Below are positions 7,247 to 17,292 of a stretch of DNA of 64,000 nucleotides, piece after piece. This DNA is from Cellvibrio sp. UBA7671 (lineage in GTDB: Bacteria > Pseudomonadota > Gammaproteobacteria > Pseudomonadales > Cellvibrionaceae), in contig DLHJ01000012.1 of NCBI GenBank assembly GCA_002483145.1, forward strand, positions 62,001-126,000, read 5' to 3'. Under the pieces are notes generated by a model. It searched no databases. It was given only the letters and a program-made list of their open reading frames with translations, and was not told the DNA's origin. How positions within the stretch are numbered: the first letter of the stretch is position 1; each line of letters begins with the position of its first letter. The translations under genes were made by a program, and so were the position numbers.

Positions 7247-9037
7247 ATGGCCGATTCTCCTCTTAAAAGCAGCGATGGTGTAGTCAGCTTTAACGTACTC
7301 TGCAGCGGCAACGCCATTGCAACCACTGTTGAAGTTGTATCGATAGAAATTCAACACTGCATCAACCGCATCTCAACCGCCACACTGGTGATCAATGATG
7401 GCGATATGCCCAATGCCGATTTTCCGCTGAGTGCCGGAGCCACCTTTAAACCCGGCACGGAAATAAAAATCCAGTTGGGTTATGACCAAACACTGACCGA
7501 TGTCTTCAGCGGCGTCATTATCAAACACTCGATTAAAATCAATGGCAACAATGCCGCACGTTTGATTATTGAATGCAAAGACAAAGCACTGGCGATGACG
7601 GTGGGGCGTAAAAACGCAAACTACATCGACAAAAAAGACAGCGATATTATGTCGCAACTCATTGGCAACTATTCCGGGCTCACCGCCAGTGTCACCGCAA
7701 CCACCGTGCAACACAAAGAGCTGGTGCAATTTTACTGCAGCGATTGGGACTTTATGCTCGCGCGTGCCGAAGCCAACGGCATGCTGGTAACGCTCGACGC
7801 TGGCACCGTTACTGTAAAAGCACCCGAGGTTAGCGGCAGCGCCGTACTTTCACTCACGTATGGCATCGACATCATCGATTTCAGTGCTGACCTGGATGCA
7901 CGTCATCAATTCCAAACTGTCACCAGCAATGGCTGGGATCTCGCCAATCATGCGCTGCAGCAAGGCACCGCCGCCACTGCCAGTTTAAATACCCAGGGTG
8001 ATATCGATTCTGCCACACTCGCCAGCGTAATCGGTTTGAGTGATTTCCGTTTGCAAAGCAGCGTCCCGCTCGAATCGGGTTTCCTCACTAATTGGGCTAA
8101 AGCGCAACAATTAAAATCCGGCCTCGCACGCATTCGCGGCCATGTCAGTTTTCAAGGCAGTGCGTTAGCCAAACCCGGAACTCTGATTGAACTCGCCGGT
8201 GTTGGGACGCGCTTTAATGGCAACATTTTTGTCAGCAGCGTCAATCACTCCGTTGTCGATGGCAACTGGACGACACGGGTAGAATTTGGCATGTCGCCCA
8301 ACTGGTTTACCGAAACGGCCGACACCATGGCACCTGCAGCCGCAGGTCTGACCCCTGGCATCAGTGGATTGCACATTGGTATCGTAAAAAAACTGGATGC
8401 CGATCCAGAAAGTCAGCACCGCGTGCAAGTATCGATTCCGGAAATGAGCGCTACTACGGATGCTTTCTGGGCGCGGCTCGCCAATTTTTACAGCTCCAAT
8501 AGTTTTGGTGCGTTTTTTATTCCCGAAATTGGCGATGAAGTGGTACTCGGTTTTTTCAGCGACGATCCATCGCATCCGGTCATTTTGGGCAGCCTTTACA
8601 GCAGTAAAAATCCTCCGCCCTATACACTCGCGGCAGAAAATAATACCAAGGCCATAGTCACACGCACCAAAATGAAAATGGAATTCGATGAAGAGAAAAA
8701 AATCATCACCATCATTACACCGGGTGCCAACAAAATTGTGATCAGCGACGATGGCAAATCAATTTTGTTGCAAGACCAGAACAGCAACAAAGTCACACTC
8801 GATTCCGCCGGTATCACACTCGATAGCCCCAAAGATATTACCCTTAAGGCGCAAGGAAAAATTGTGCTGAATGCCACGGGCAATATTGAGGCCACGGCGC
8901 AAATGGATATCAAACAAACCGGATTAAATATCACCAGCACCGCCAATATCGGTTTCACCGCAAAAGGCAACGCAACGGCCGAAGTTTCCGCATCGGGTAC
9001 TACCACCATCAAAGGGGCGATGGTGATGATTAACTAG
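7247..9037 (+). CDS. central spike protein, VgrG-like (Afp8/Pvc8-like)
   Basis: This 596-residue protein fuses gp27- and gp5-like parts, like VgrG. The N-terminal region (about 1-360) forms the hub rings that adapt the tube to the spike. An OB-fold gp5-type domain follows (HIGIVKKL ... RVQVSIP ... FFIPEIGDEVVLGFFSDDP ... VILGSLYSS, about 365-460). The C-terminal third is repetitive beta-helix with many short Thr/Ala/Asn-rich strands (KDITLKAQGKIVLNATGNIE), the needle. No extra enzymatic extension is present. It is followed by a PAAR gene, the tip that sharpens this spike. Confidence 0.95.
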   Translation: MADSPLKSSDGVVSFNVLCSGNAIATTVEVVSIEIQHCINRISTATLVINDGDMPNADFPLSAGATFKPGTEIKIQLGYDQTLTDVFSGVIIKHSIKINGNNAARLIIECKDKALAMTVGRKNANYIDKKDSDIMSQLIGNYSGLTASVTATTVQHKELVQFYCSDWDFMLARAEANGMLVTLDAGTVTVKAPEVSGSAVLSLTYGIDIIDFSADLDARHQFQTVTSNGWDLANHALQQGTAATASLNTQGDIDSATLASVIGLSDFRLQSSVPLESGFLTNWAKAQQLKSGLARIRGHVSFQGSALAKPGTLIELAGVGTRFNGNIFVSSVNHSVVDGNWTTRVEFGMSPNWFTETADTMAPAAAGLTPGISGLHIGIVKKLDADPESQHRVQVSIPEMSATTDAFWARLANFYSSNSFGAFFIPEIGDEVVLGFFSDDPSHPVILGSLYSSKNPPPYTLAAENNTKAIVTRTKMKMEFDEEKKIITIITPGANKIVISDDGKSILLQDQNSNKVTLDSAGITLDSPKDITLKAQGKIVLNATGNIEATAQMDIKQTGLNITSTANIGFTAKGNATAEVSASGTTTIKGAMVMIN

Positions 9038-9100
9038 TTATTTAACAAACCCACACATTAACGACCAAACAGTTTTAGCGATAAAAAGGAAATTAAAAAA

Positions 9101-9391
9101 ATGCCACCTGCAGCACGAATTACCGATATGCACGCCTGCCCTATGTTTACTGGCCCGGTCCCGCATGTAGGTGGGCCGATTAGCGGCCCCTGTGTTCCCA
9201 CTGTGTTGATTGGAAAATTACCTGCGGCAGTAGTCGGGGACATGTGCGTCTGTGTCGGCCCGCCCGATTCCATCGTCAAGGGTTCGGCCACGGTAATGAT
9301 CGGCGGCAAACCGGCCGCACGCATGGGAGACACCACTGCGCACGGTGGCAATATCGTGCTGGGATTACCCACCGTCATGATTGGTGGATAA
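9101..9391 (+). CDS. PAAR-domain spike tip protein (Afp10/Pvc10-like)
   Basis: This 96-residue protein is almost entirely a PAAR repeat domain: PPAARITDMHACP at the start, ATVMIGGKPAARMGDTTAHGG in the middle and TVMIGG at the end. PAAR proteins form a sharp cone that caps the spike, usually around a metal ion held by His/Cys; candidate ligands are His11, Cys13 and the later His. AAGGA lies at good spacing before ATG 9101. There is no effector extension, so any cargo must load elsewhere, for example in the tube lumen. Confidence 0.95.
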   Translation: MPPAARITDMHACPMFTGPVPHVGGPISGPCVPTVLIGKLPAAVVGDMCVCVGPPDSIVKGSATVMIGGKPAARMGDTTAHGGNIVLGLPTVMIGG

Positions 9392-9399
9392 CGAAAACC

Positions 9400-9807
9400 A
9401 TGAGCAATAAATCGTTTCTTGGCACTGGCTGGAGTTTTCCACCGCAGTTCACTAGTAAGGGGTTGGTGACAGTCGCAGCGGAACAAGACATTCACGAAAG
9501 CCTGCTGATTTTGTTATCGACTACACCCGGCGAGCGTGTCATGCAACCGCTCTACGGCTGCGGTTTGAAAGCCCATGTGTTTGACACACTCAACGAAAGC
9601 AGTTTTGCTGTTATGCGCGATACGGTTGAAAAAGCGATTTTATTTTTTGAGCCACGCGTTATCGTCGAGCGTATTGACGTGCGCGATGATGACTACCGCG
9701 AGGGCAAGGTACAAATCCATGTGTATTACCGGGTCCGTGCGACAAATAACCGCTACAACCTGGTATATCCCTTTTATTTTAATGAAGGCAGTAATCTTGC
9801 AGGCTAA
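9400..9807 (+). CDS. gp25-like baseplate wedge protein (Afp9/Pvc9-like)
   Basis: This 135-residue protein starts at ATG 9400 (MSNKSFLGTGWSFPPQF); a longer upstream frame from 9244 would overlap the PAAR gene and is rejected. The GPW/gp25 signature is clear: EQDIHESLLILLSTTPGERVMQPLYGCGL, then VERIDVRDD. In contractile systems this protein sits where the wedges meet the first sheath ring and triggers sheath polymerisation. The gene starts 9 bp after the PAAR stop. Confidence 0.93.
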   Translation: MSNKSFLGTGWSFPPQFTSKGLVTVAAEQDIHESLLILLSTTPGERVMQPLYGCGLKAHVFDTLNESSFAVMRDTVEKAILFFEPRVIVERIDVRDDDYREGKVQIHVYYRVRATNNRYNLVYPFYFNEGSNLAG

Positions 9808-9852
9808 GTGTTTTATTTATTCATGCATATCTGCACACCGGCAGGTAGCGCC

Positions 9853-12800
9853 ATGAGCCAGACGCAGGCCACGCCCGGCCTTGTCTCGCAATTGCATGTG
9901 CGCGATGGCATGAGCCAGCAGCGCCGCGCTTTGCCGGCGCTGGAAAAAAATTATTTCAATGTCGATGAAATGTCATTCGAGCAACTGCTCACCCAAATGC
10001 AGGACTATGCGCGCTTGGTGCAACTACCCGGCGTGGAATTTTTACCCGGCGATATAGAGCAACTATTGTTTGCACGCGACGAAATTGTAGTGATGGCACA
10101 AATACTCGCGCTCAATATCGATAGTTTGGAAACCCAATTTAATCTACGTTTGCAACAGGAAATCGACAATGAAGAATGGGCTTTGGGAGAAACCCACAAT
10201 CCCGCATCAGTAGTTGGGCTAGCACGGCTTTTAGATCGCTGGTTAAATTTATTGAAGCACCCGCAAAGCAGTGCGGGCGAAAGTCTTTATGGATTGATCG
10301 AAAGTGTAGTACTGGGTTTAGCCAAAGAACTCTATCGAGTTCATGGGTTTATGCCCGACCGGGTTAAACAAACGCAGCAATTTTCAGAGCAATTTATGAC
10401 GCTGATTACTGCGGGGGGCCAGCCTGATGAAATTGCTGCACCAATCAAAACTCCGGTTGCACTCAATATCCACTCACTTTATGCATCGCTGCTAAAAGCA
10501 GCTGATATGGTGCAAGCCAGCGCCCGGCAATTATTGCCCGATTCCATGCACAGCAAAAATCACGATCCCGCGCTAGCGCTGCGTATTGCGTTTGTCACGC
10601 TCTACCAAAAACTACAAACGCGGCTGAATCATTTTACACTGGATTTTATCGATTTTTATTTTACCCAGGTGCTGCAAGCCAAAACACGACCGATCCAACC
10701 GGACCATGTTTATCTGGTATTTCAACCGGGCGCCAAAGAGCGGGAAATTCACTTACCCAAGGGCACAGAATTTTTTGCCGGTTTGGATAACAATAGCCGC
10801 GATATTGTGTACGCCTCCATTGAAGATGCGATTGTCAACGACGCCCAGGTACAGCAGCTATACAGTTTATTTTTTCCGCGCACCACTTTTAATTTAAAAC
10901 AAAATCCCAGCCCGCGTACCAGTGTTACACTCGCGGATGGGTGCTGGCTGAATGCCTTGGCGATACAACCCAATGCCGATAAAAAACTGCGCGATAAAAT
11001 AATTGCCCAACCCTTTTTTGGCGCCGGTCGCCAACGCACTACCAGCGATGGCCGCGCGAGTGACGCGGCCACCAGTGCACGCCTCGGCTTTGCCATCGCC
11101 AGCAATGTACTTTTGCTGCGCGAAGGCCAGCGCTATATTTGCGTCGATTTGGCCTTTGAAGAAGTGGCACGTGAGCCCTGGAGCAAGCTACAGAAAATTC
11201 TGCGTCACTTACCCAATATCAAAGACAGTATTGCCGATGATAAAGCCAAATTTTTTGCCTATTTCAGCAAATTATTCCAATTATCCTTAACCACCATAGA
11301 TGGTTGGTTGGACATCAGCGAATACAAACCGGCCTACTGCGACACCGACAACAGCGTCAAATCCAATTGCCTGCGCCTGGGTTTTTATTTACCCGAAGGC
11401 TGCCCGGCCATTACTGCTTACAACAGCGCGGTGCATGGCGATTCACTCACCAGCTCGCTACCCGTATTGCGTTTCACACTCAAAGAAAATTATTTGCAGT
11501 ATCCCTATGACATCCTCCGGCGTTTAGTACTGCGCGAAGTGCGTATCCAGGTAGATGTCAAAGGTTGCCACGATGTGCTGTTGCACAATAACATCGGCCA
11601 GTTATCGCCGCTCGCGCCCTTCGCCCCCTTTGGTCCACTTCCTGATATAGGCTCTTATTTTATTGTGGGCCACGAAGAAACGCGCACCAAACAATTGCTC
11701 GATCTCGATGTGGATATTGAATGGAACAGTTTACCCACGAGCGCTGGCGGCTTTAACAGCTGGTATCGCGGTTATACCCTGGCAAAAGATAATCAACAAT
11801 TTGTTGCCAGTGTTAGTGTGCTGGTAGATGGCCGCTGGCAACCCGCAGCAAATGACTCCGGCCGCTACCAACCACTGTTTGATTGCGGATTAAAAAACGG
11901 TTCCCCGCAAGTCAGTGCACATAAAAAATTGTCGGCCGCCGCCGCAATTCCTTTTTACAAAGCACAAGACCAACAACAAGCCAAGCGACCATTTAGTTAT
12001 TCGCCGCTCACGCGCGCTGGATTATTTAAATTCACCTTGCAAGGGCCGCTCGGTGCATTTGGACACCGCGAGTACCCCAATTTACTGGCCGATGTATTGA
12101 CACACAATGCACGCGTAAAACATCCCCGTTTTGCCAAGCCCATTCCCAATGCACCCTACACCCCGGAGATCAGCTCGCTACGGCTAAATTATTCTGCAGT
12201 ATCTACACTGACATTGGCCGATACCGGGCGCGATGACGATCCTTTCTACAAAGATCAATTTTTTCACTTGCATCCTTTGGGATGGGAAGCCATATCACCA
12301 CTGCGCCACCCGCGTTTGTATTTGTTGCCCCAGTATCCCGACAACGGCACGCTCTACCTCGGGGTCGCTGCGAGCGATATCCAACAATTGAGTTTATTTT
12401 TTCATTTACAAGATAATTCACTACCGCTCGATGAAGAATTACTTGTACAAGCACAAAGCGAATATAAACAGCGCGCACTCACACCCGCTGCCTTGGTGAG
12501 CTGGTCTTACCTGAGTGACAACCAATGGCGCCCGCTGAATCCACGTTACATCCTCGGCGATAGTACCGAAGGTTTTATGACCTCCGGTATTGTCACACTG
12601 ACGATGCCGGAAAAAATGACGACGGCCAATACGATCATGCCGGGCAATTTGTATTGGTTAAAAATCAGTGCCAACAAAGCCCTCACTCATTTCAGCGATA
12701 TCTACAGTGTGTATGCGCAAGCGGTGCAAGCCTCCTGGGTTTCCGGCACTCACCCCGCCAGTGAACAACCCATGCAATTACCACCCGATACTATCAAACG

Positions 12801-13629
12801 CACGCGCCAGACTATTGCGGGAATTACCGGCGTCAGCCAAATTACCCGCTCCTTTGGTGGAGTACCCGCTGAAAATCAAGCGCACTTGCGCACGCGTATC
12901 AGTGAACGCTTGCGCCATAAAAATCGGGCGCTAACACCGCTTGATTACGAAATGTTGATCTTGGAAAAATTTCCGCATATTTATAAAGTGAAATGTTTTG
13001 CGAACCTGCGCAGTAATCACCACAACCCCATTTGCCCCGGGCATTTGTTGATCATTCCCATTCCCCATCACCCGACCAACAATGCATCGGATTACAAACC
13101 CTGTTTTGACGGCCATTTGATGCTGGCCATCAAAGAATTTATTCAGCCACTTACACCTGCACGTGTGCAGGTAGCGGTGGAAAATCCGGTTTATGAAGAA
13201 ATCCAGGTGCGCTGCGCGGTGCAATTAAAAAAAGGCTTGCACACTGGCCGTCACCATAATTTATTAAATCAGGCGCTGTGTGATTATCTTTCGCCCTGGC
13301 AGGCGCAGGGCAATGCTGTGCATTTTGGGTGGAGCATCAGTGAGCAGGAAATAAAATCCTTTATTCATAATCTGGATTACATCGAACACGTTACCGATTT
13401 TTCGCTCTTGCGCATTGCGCCGCAGGGCGATGGTTTTTTTATTTTGGACGATACTGCCAGCAGCGACACGCATCACTTGCAAACCCTGCATCCGACTTAC
13501 GCCTGGAGTACCGCTGTACCGCTACAGCATCATTACATCCAAGCCCTTGACCAACCGCTCCAGATCCGCGCCCAGCGCACCGGTGTGGACGAGCTGGAAG
13601 TGGGTAGTACTTTCATTATTCCCGAATAG
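9853..13629 (+). CDS. large baseplate wedge protein, J/gp6-like (Afp11/Pvc11-like)
   Basis: This 1,258-residue protein starts at ATG 9853 (MSQTQATPG); GTG 9808 and ATG 9823 are in frame but lack a better ribosome site, while GGCAGGTAG precedes 9853. The C-terminal third carries the baseplate-J/gp6 hallmark region (PDTIKRTRQTIAGITGVSQ ... RISERLRHKNRALTPLDYEMLI ... KVKCF). The rest is long, strand-rich and variable, as in Afp11. It forms the wedges around the spike with the product of the gene at 14770. Its order after the spike, tip and gp25 genes matches Afp/PVC. Confidence 0.9.
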   Translation: MSQTQATPGLVSQLHVRDGMSQQRRALPALEKNYFNVDEMSFEQLLTQMQDYARLVQLPGVEFLPGDIEQLLFARDEIVVMAQILALNIDSLETQFNLRLQQEIDNEEWALGETHNPASVVGLARLLDRWLNLLKHPQSSAGESLYGLIESVVLGLAKELYRVHGFMPDRVKQTQQFSEQFMTLITAGGQPDEIAAPIKTPVALNIHSLYASLLKAADMVQASARQLLPDSMHSKNHDPALALRIAFVTLYQKLQTRLNHFTLDFIDFYFTQVLQAKTRPIQPDHVYLVFQPGAKEREIHLPKGTEFFAGLDNNSRDIVYASIEDAIVNDAQVQQLYSLFFPRTTFNLKQNPSPRTSVTLADGCWLNALAIQPNADKKLRDKIIAQPFFGAGRQRTTSDGRASDAATSARLGFAIASNVLLLREGQRYICVDLAFEEVAREPWSKLQKILRHLPNIKDSIADDKAKFFAYFSKLFQLSLTTIDGWLDISEYKPAYCDTDNSVKSNCLRLGFYLPEGCPAITAYNSAVHGDSLTSSLPVLRFTLKENYLQYPYDILRRLVLREVRIQVDVKGCHDVLLHNNIGQLSPLAPFAPFGPLPDIGSYFIVGHEETRTKQLLDLDVDIEWNSLPTSAGGFNSWYRGYTLAKDNQQFVASVSVLVDGRWQPAANDSGRYQPLFDCGLKNGSPQVSAHKKLSAAAAIPFYKAQDQQQAKRPFSYSPLTRAGLFKFTLQGPLGAFGHREYPNLLADVLTHNARVKHPRFAKPIPNAPYTPEISSLRLNYSAVSTLTLADTGRDDDPFYKDQFFHLHPLGWEAISPLRHPRLYLLPQYPDNGTLYLGVAASDIQQLSLFFHLQDNSLPLDEELLVQAQSEYKQRALTPAALVSWSYLSDNQWRPLNPRYILGDSTEGFMTSGIVTLTMPEKMTTANTIMPGNLYWLKISANKALTHFSDIYSVYAQAVQASWVSGTHPASEQPMQLPPDTIKRTRQTIAGITGVSQITRSFGGVPAENQAHLRTRISERLRHKNRALTPLDYEMLILEKFPHIYKVKCFANLRSNHHNPICPGHLLIIPIPHHPTNNASDYKPCFDGHLMLAIKEFIQPLTPARVQVAVENPVYEEIQVRCAVQLKKGLHTGRHHNLLNQALCDYLSPWQAQGNAVHFGWSISEQEIKSFIHNLDYIEHVTDFSLLRIAPQGDGFFILDDTASSDTHHLQTLHPTYAWSTAVPLQHHYIQALDQPLQIRAQRTGVDELEVGSTFIIPE

Positions 13630-13637
13630 GCCATGTG

Positions 13638-14423
13638 ATGGAAAAACTAGACAGAAATGCGCTGAAAAATAAATTTAAAAAAGGACGTATGCCCTCGGAG
13701 CAGGACTTTTCCAATTTGATCGATTCCATGGTCAATATTCTGGAAGAGGGCTTTGATAAAACCAGCCGCGATGGTTTAAAAATTTCGCAGCTCATGGGTT
13801 CCGGTCGCCTGTTGAGTTTCTATAAAAATATTGCTGTGGAAAGTCCGCAGTGGTTTTTGGAATTGAGCACCAGCGAAAACAAATTGCATTTTGGGACACC
13901 GCAAAGCCCACGTGTACTTAGCCTTTATAGTCAGGGCAGTGGTAGTGACGGACAAAACAATCTACGAGTTGCAGTGGGCATTAATAAAGAAAATCCACAA
14001 ACCACACTCGATGTGGAAGGTACCATTGCCTCCAGTGGGCGTATGGGCAAAGTGGGCGATATGGCTGCGCCCGCTGACGGCGAATGGCACGACATCACCA
14101 GCGCACTCACCGGCTGTGAAGCTTTTGAAGTTGTCGCTGGGGTAGGTGGGCAAGACGCCGATGGAAAATACGCGCTGGTACATGCAATTGCATTAAATAC
14201 GTTTAATGGCAAAAGCAGCATCAATACGCAGGACGCACACTTCGGCAACAAATGTAATCGCCTTGAATTGCGTTGGCAGCCAGTACCCGAGCAAGGCCAA
14301 TTCCATTTCAAATTGCAAATACGTGCGCAGTGCTCCTACGGCAAAAATATTTGGATCAACTATCACATCACCCGTCTGTGGTTTGATCCTCTAATGCTTG
14401 AAAGCAGCCGTGCACCGGAATAA
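13638..14423 (+). CDS. conserved eCIS-associated protein, possible fibre or baseplate accessory
   Basis: This 261-residue protein starts MEKLDRNALKNKFKKGRMPSEQDFSNLIDSM, an N-terminal motif I recall from many eCIS loci. The middle (QNNLRVAVGINKENPQTTLDVEGTIASSGR) resembles segments of phage tail fibres just before the shaft or receptor-binding part. The rest (about 140-261) is a compact beta-rich domain. In Afp the fibre gene (afp13) follows afp12; here this gene lies between the two baseplate genes. A fibre-like or host-recognition role is possible but unproven. GTG 13635 directly precedes ATG 13638. Confidence 0.7.
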   Translation: MEKLDRNALKNKFKKGRMPSEQDFSNLIDSMVNILEEGFDKTSRDGLKISQLMGSGRLLSFYKNIAVESPQWFLELSTSENKLHFGTPQSPRVLSLYSQGSGSDGQNNLRVAVGINKENPQTTLDVEGTIASSGRMGKVGDMAAPADGEWHDITSALTGCEAFEVVAGVGGQDADGKYALVHAIALNTFNGKSSINTQDAHFGNKCNRLELRWQPVPEQGQFHFKLQIRAQCSYGKNIWINYHITRLWFDPLMLESSRAPE

Positions 14424-14431
14424 GGACAGCT

Positions 14432-14770
14432 ATGATGAACGCATCCAGTGAATTGCATTTTTATCTGACACTCGAGCAGAGCAGCCTGTTGTTAGAAGCG
14501 CTAGTGGAGCAGCCATTTAAAAAAGTATTTGACATCATCGGCCAGTTAAATCATCAGGCGCAACAATTCTATCAAACGGGGGCAGTACAACATGCACCAG
14601 CACTGTTTGTTATAAGCGCAAGCGATTTCAGTGTCTGTGTGCAAGCATTGGGAGAATTGCCGTACAACCGCGTCTGTACGCTAGTCAATTATTTACACCA
14701 GCAATTGCAGGCGCAACACGCGACCGATGCACAACAACATGCCAATTCGTTAGCATCAGGATCGCAGTAA
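14432..14770 (+). CDS. small protein of unknown function in the eCIS operon
   Basis: This 112-residue protein has a mixed helical core (LHFYLTLEQSSLLLEALVEQP, then LGELPYNRVCTLVNYLHQQL) and a Gln/Ala-rich tail. It has no signal peptide or membrane helix. AAGGA lies just before ATG 14432 (ATG 14435 is also possible). Its stop overlaps the next start at base 14770 (TAATG), a sign of translational coupling to the baseplate protein that follows. I do not recognise the family; an assembly partner of that protein is a guess from coupling. Confidence 0.7.
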   Translation: MMNASSELHFYLTLEQSSLLLEALVEQPFKKVFDIIGQLNHQAQQFYQTGAVQHAPALFVISASDFSVCVQALGELPYNRVCTLVNYLHQQLQAQHATDAQQHANSLASGSQ

Positions 14771-17289
14771 TGAGTTCATCCGATGTCATCCAGCGTTTGC
14801 AACAGGATGCAGACGGCCTCGACTTCGCCAGCTTGCGCGCCGATGCGATTGCGCGCGCGCAAGAACTCGCCGGCAATATCTGGACGGATTACAACCTGCA
14901 CGATCCCGGTGTCACCATCCTCGAACAACTGTGTTTTGGATTGACTGAACTCGCCTATCAAACGCGCGTGCCGGTCGCGGATTATCTTGCCAATGAACGC
15001 GGCTTGATTGATTTCAATCACTACGCACTTTATAAACCACACGATATTTTTCCCACACGCCCAATTACCGCCGAAGATTATTGTAAACGCCTGCTCGACG
15101 ACATTCCCGAAATTGACGCACTTCAGGTTGCTACCCTCGCAACAGGAGAGGGTTACCAAGCGTGTTTGTACAACATTTCTATCAAATTGCTGGAACCACT
15201 GACTGGCCCTGCTTATAGCGATGAACAAAAGCAGCAAGTTGTACGCCGTGTGCGCAGCGTGTTTGTCAAACATCGCAATCTTGGTGAAGATCTCGCAACT
15301 GTCAGTATTGAAGAAAGCAAACCCTGTTTTTTACGCGGAGTGATCGAAACCAACGGCAAACGTAACCAGGCTGATATTTATGCTGATGTTTTTTTTCAGG
15401 TTGCACGTAAAATTTCGTCCAACATCCGTATTGAACGCTATGAAACTATGGCGCAACAAATGGATCTGGCTGATATTTTTAGCGGTCCGTTAACACAACA
15501 CGGCTATATCTATAGCGAACACCTTAACGCCCATAAAAGCACGAAAGCACTGGAAGAATTGACTGGCTTGGTCGCTGCTATTGAGGGCGTTAAAAAAGTA
15601 TATCGATTGGAATTAGTTGATGAACTAGGCAAACCGCTGGACACCCAGACAATTGATAACCAATCATTTTTTTTAAAATTTCCCGCGGAAGCACAACAGC
15701 AAGAATGGCTTAAGATTGATTTCAATCCAGGTAAAACGACAGACCCCGCCGGAGTTGTCAAAACGCGTGGCGACAATATCGAACGGTTAATGGAAGAAAC
15801 CCGGCGCGCACTACAAAAATTGGAATTTGAATACCGTGCCTTCCGCAACAATAAAACTAACAGCACACATTTTTATCCCTTGCCGCAAGGGCGTACACGC
15901 CGGAACTCGGCTTATTATTCTATTCAGCACCATTTCCCCAGTGTCTATGGCATCAATGCAGCTGGTGTGACTAACCATGAAACTGCAGCGCGTAAAAAAC
16001 AGGCACAACAGCTCAAGGCCTATCTCTATCCTTTTGAACAACTCATGGCCAACATGTTGGCGCATATCCAAAACCTGCAGCATTTATTCAGTTTGGGTGA
16101 ACGCCCCAACCACAGTTATTTTGCCGAATTTCTGGACAACCAACATATCCCTGACTTTGCCCTGCTCTATCACAACAAACGTATTGGGTTAAACGATATT
16201 CAGGATATACAAGCGCGCCACGACCCGGCAACCGACCGCAAAAGCCGTGCGCTGGATACCTTACTCGCGATTTATGGTGAAGAGTTTTCGCAGGAAGCCC
16301 TGCTGCATTTTAATTATTATCATGAAGCGCAACCGGACTACTGGGCCATAGATAATAAAATCCGTTACTTGCAACATCTGGTCGAAACCAGTAGCGGGCG
16401 TTCAGCCGCATTCGATACCAGTGAAGCGCATTGGCAAGCGAGCAACCTCAGTAGTTTGCATAAAAAAATCAATATTTTATTAGGTATACAACAGCTCGAT
16501 AGCCTGGTTCCGCTATCACAGTGCTTTAACAACAACCAAATACATCTGGTCGACGACCAATTACTCGATCAGGTGCCAGATCCAACTGAAACAGACGCGT
16601 TAGCCCCTAACACTGACGCACAAACAGTACCTGCGCTAAAGGCAAAGCAGCAAGAAAAATTATCGCAGTGGAGTTATACGCCCAATAAAAGTTTGACGCT
16701 CTGCCCGGCAATGATTATCGAAGGTACCACTATCGATGCCTATCGGTTGCAGCCGGTGGAATCCGGTGAGGCAGTTGCGGTGTATTTTTATTCGCAGCGG
16801 CTCAATCGCCGCCGCGAATTAAAAAAAGCGGATGATCGGGTGCAAGCCATTTCCTATGTGCATAAATTTAAAAAAATTATTACCGATATCAATGCCGGAG
16901 CCGAAGGTTTTTATCTTCTGGAGCATATTTTATTGCGCCCACGCGGACAGCAAGTAAACGCCGAAGACAGTGATTTTTTTGATTGTCGGGTGAGCTTTAT
17001 TTTCCCGAAATGGACCGCGCGTTTTGCCAATCCCGCCTTTCGCCAGTTTGCGGAAAAAACCATTGCCAACCATATGCCGGCCCATTTATTTCCGCAAATT
17101 TATTGGTTAGATCTGCCCGCAATGACAGATTTTGATGCCTGCTACCAGCCTTGGCTTGAAAGGCTACAACAATATGAACAACAACAATTGCTACACGAGG
17201 ACGGCAACACCGAACAACTTGACCGTTACGCACAACAGCTGCGCAAGTGTTTGGCGCAATATAAACCCTCGGCCGCCTACTGGATTTAA
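14770..17289 (+). CDS. baseplate wedge protein (Afp12/Pvc12-like)
   Basis: This 839-residue protein has the N-terminal motif NIWTDYNLHDPGVTILEQLCFGLTELAYQTR, close to the TDYNxHDPGxTxLE motif shared by eCIS Afp12 and related gp7/J-like wedge proteins. The rest is long and mixed, with no further recognisable domain. A C-terminal element (GFYLLEHILLRPR) also occurs in this family as I recall it. It overlaps the preceding small gene by one base and is followed 3 bp later by the tape-measure gene. Together with the gp6-like protein it should build the wedge heterotrimer. Confidence 0.85.
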   Translation: MSSSDVIQRLQQDADGLDFASLRADAIARAQELAGNIWTDYNLHDPGVTILEQLCFGLTELAYQTRVPVADYLANERGLIDFNHYALYKPHDIFPTRPITAEDYCKRLLDDIPEIDALQVATLATGEGYQACLYNISIKLLEPLTGPAYSDEQKQQVVRRVRSVFVKHRNLGEDLATVSIEESKPCFLRGVIETNGKRNQADIYADVFFQVARKISSNIRIERYETMAQQMDLADIFSGPLTQHGYIYSEHLNAHKSTKALEELTGLVAAIEGVKKVYRLELVDELGKPLDTQTIDNQSFFLKFPAEAQQQEWLKIDFNPGKTTDPAGVVKTRGDNIERLMEETRRALQKLEFEYRAFRNNKTNSTHFYPLPQGRTRRNSAYYSIQHHFPSVYGINAAGVTNHETAARKKQAQQLKAYLYPFEQLMANMLAHIQNLQHLFSLGERPNHSYFAEFLDNQHIPDFALLYHNKRIGLNDIQDIQARHDPATDRKSRALDTLLAIYGEEFSQEALLHFNYYHEAQPDYWAIDNKIRYLQHLVETSSGRSAAFDTSEAHWQASNLSSLHKKINILLGIQQLDSLVPLSQCFNNNQIHLVDDQLLDQVPDPTETDALAPNTDAQTVPALKAKQQEKLSQWSYTPNKSLTLCPAMIIEGTTIDAYRLQPVESGEAVAVYFYSQRLNRRRELKKADDRVQAISYVHKFKKIITDINAGAEGFYLLEHILLRPRGQQVNAEDSDFFDCRVSFIFPKWTARFANPAFRQFAEKTIANHMPAHLFPQIYWLDLPAMTDFDACYQPWLERLQQYEQQQLLHEDGNTEQLDRYAQQLRKCLAQYKPSAAYWI

Positions 17290-17292
17290 ACC

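Noticed and set aside
9244-9399. Upstream extension of the gp25-like gene
   Set aside because: It overlaps the PAAR gene, and the family start at 9400 is good.
13155-13172. ACCTGCAC-GT-GTGCAGGT palindrome as a parS site
   Set aside because: It has CACGTG-like symmetry but not the parS flanks, and it lies in a conserved coding region of the wedge gene.
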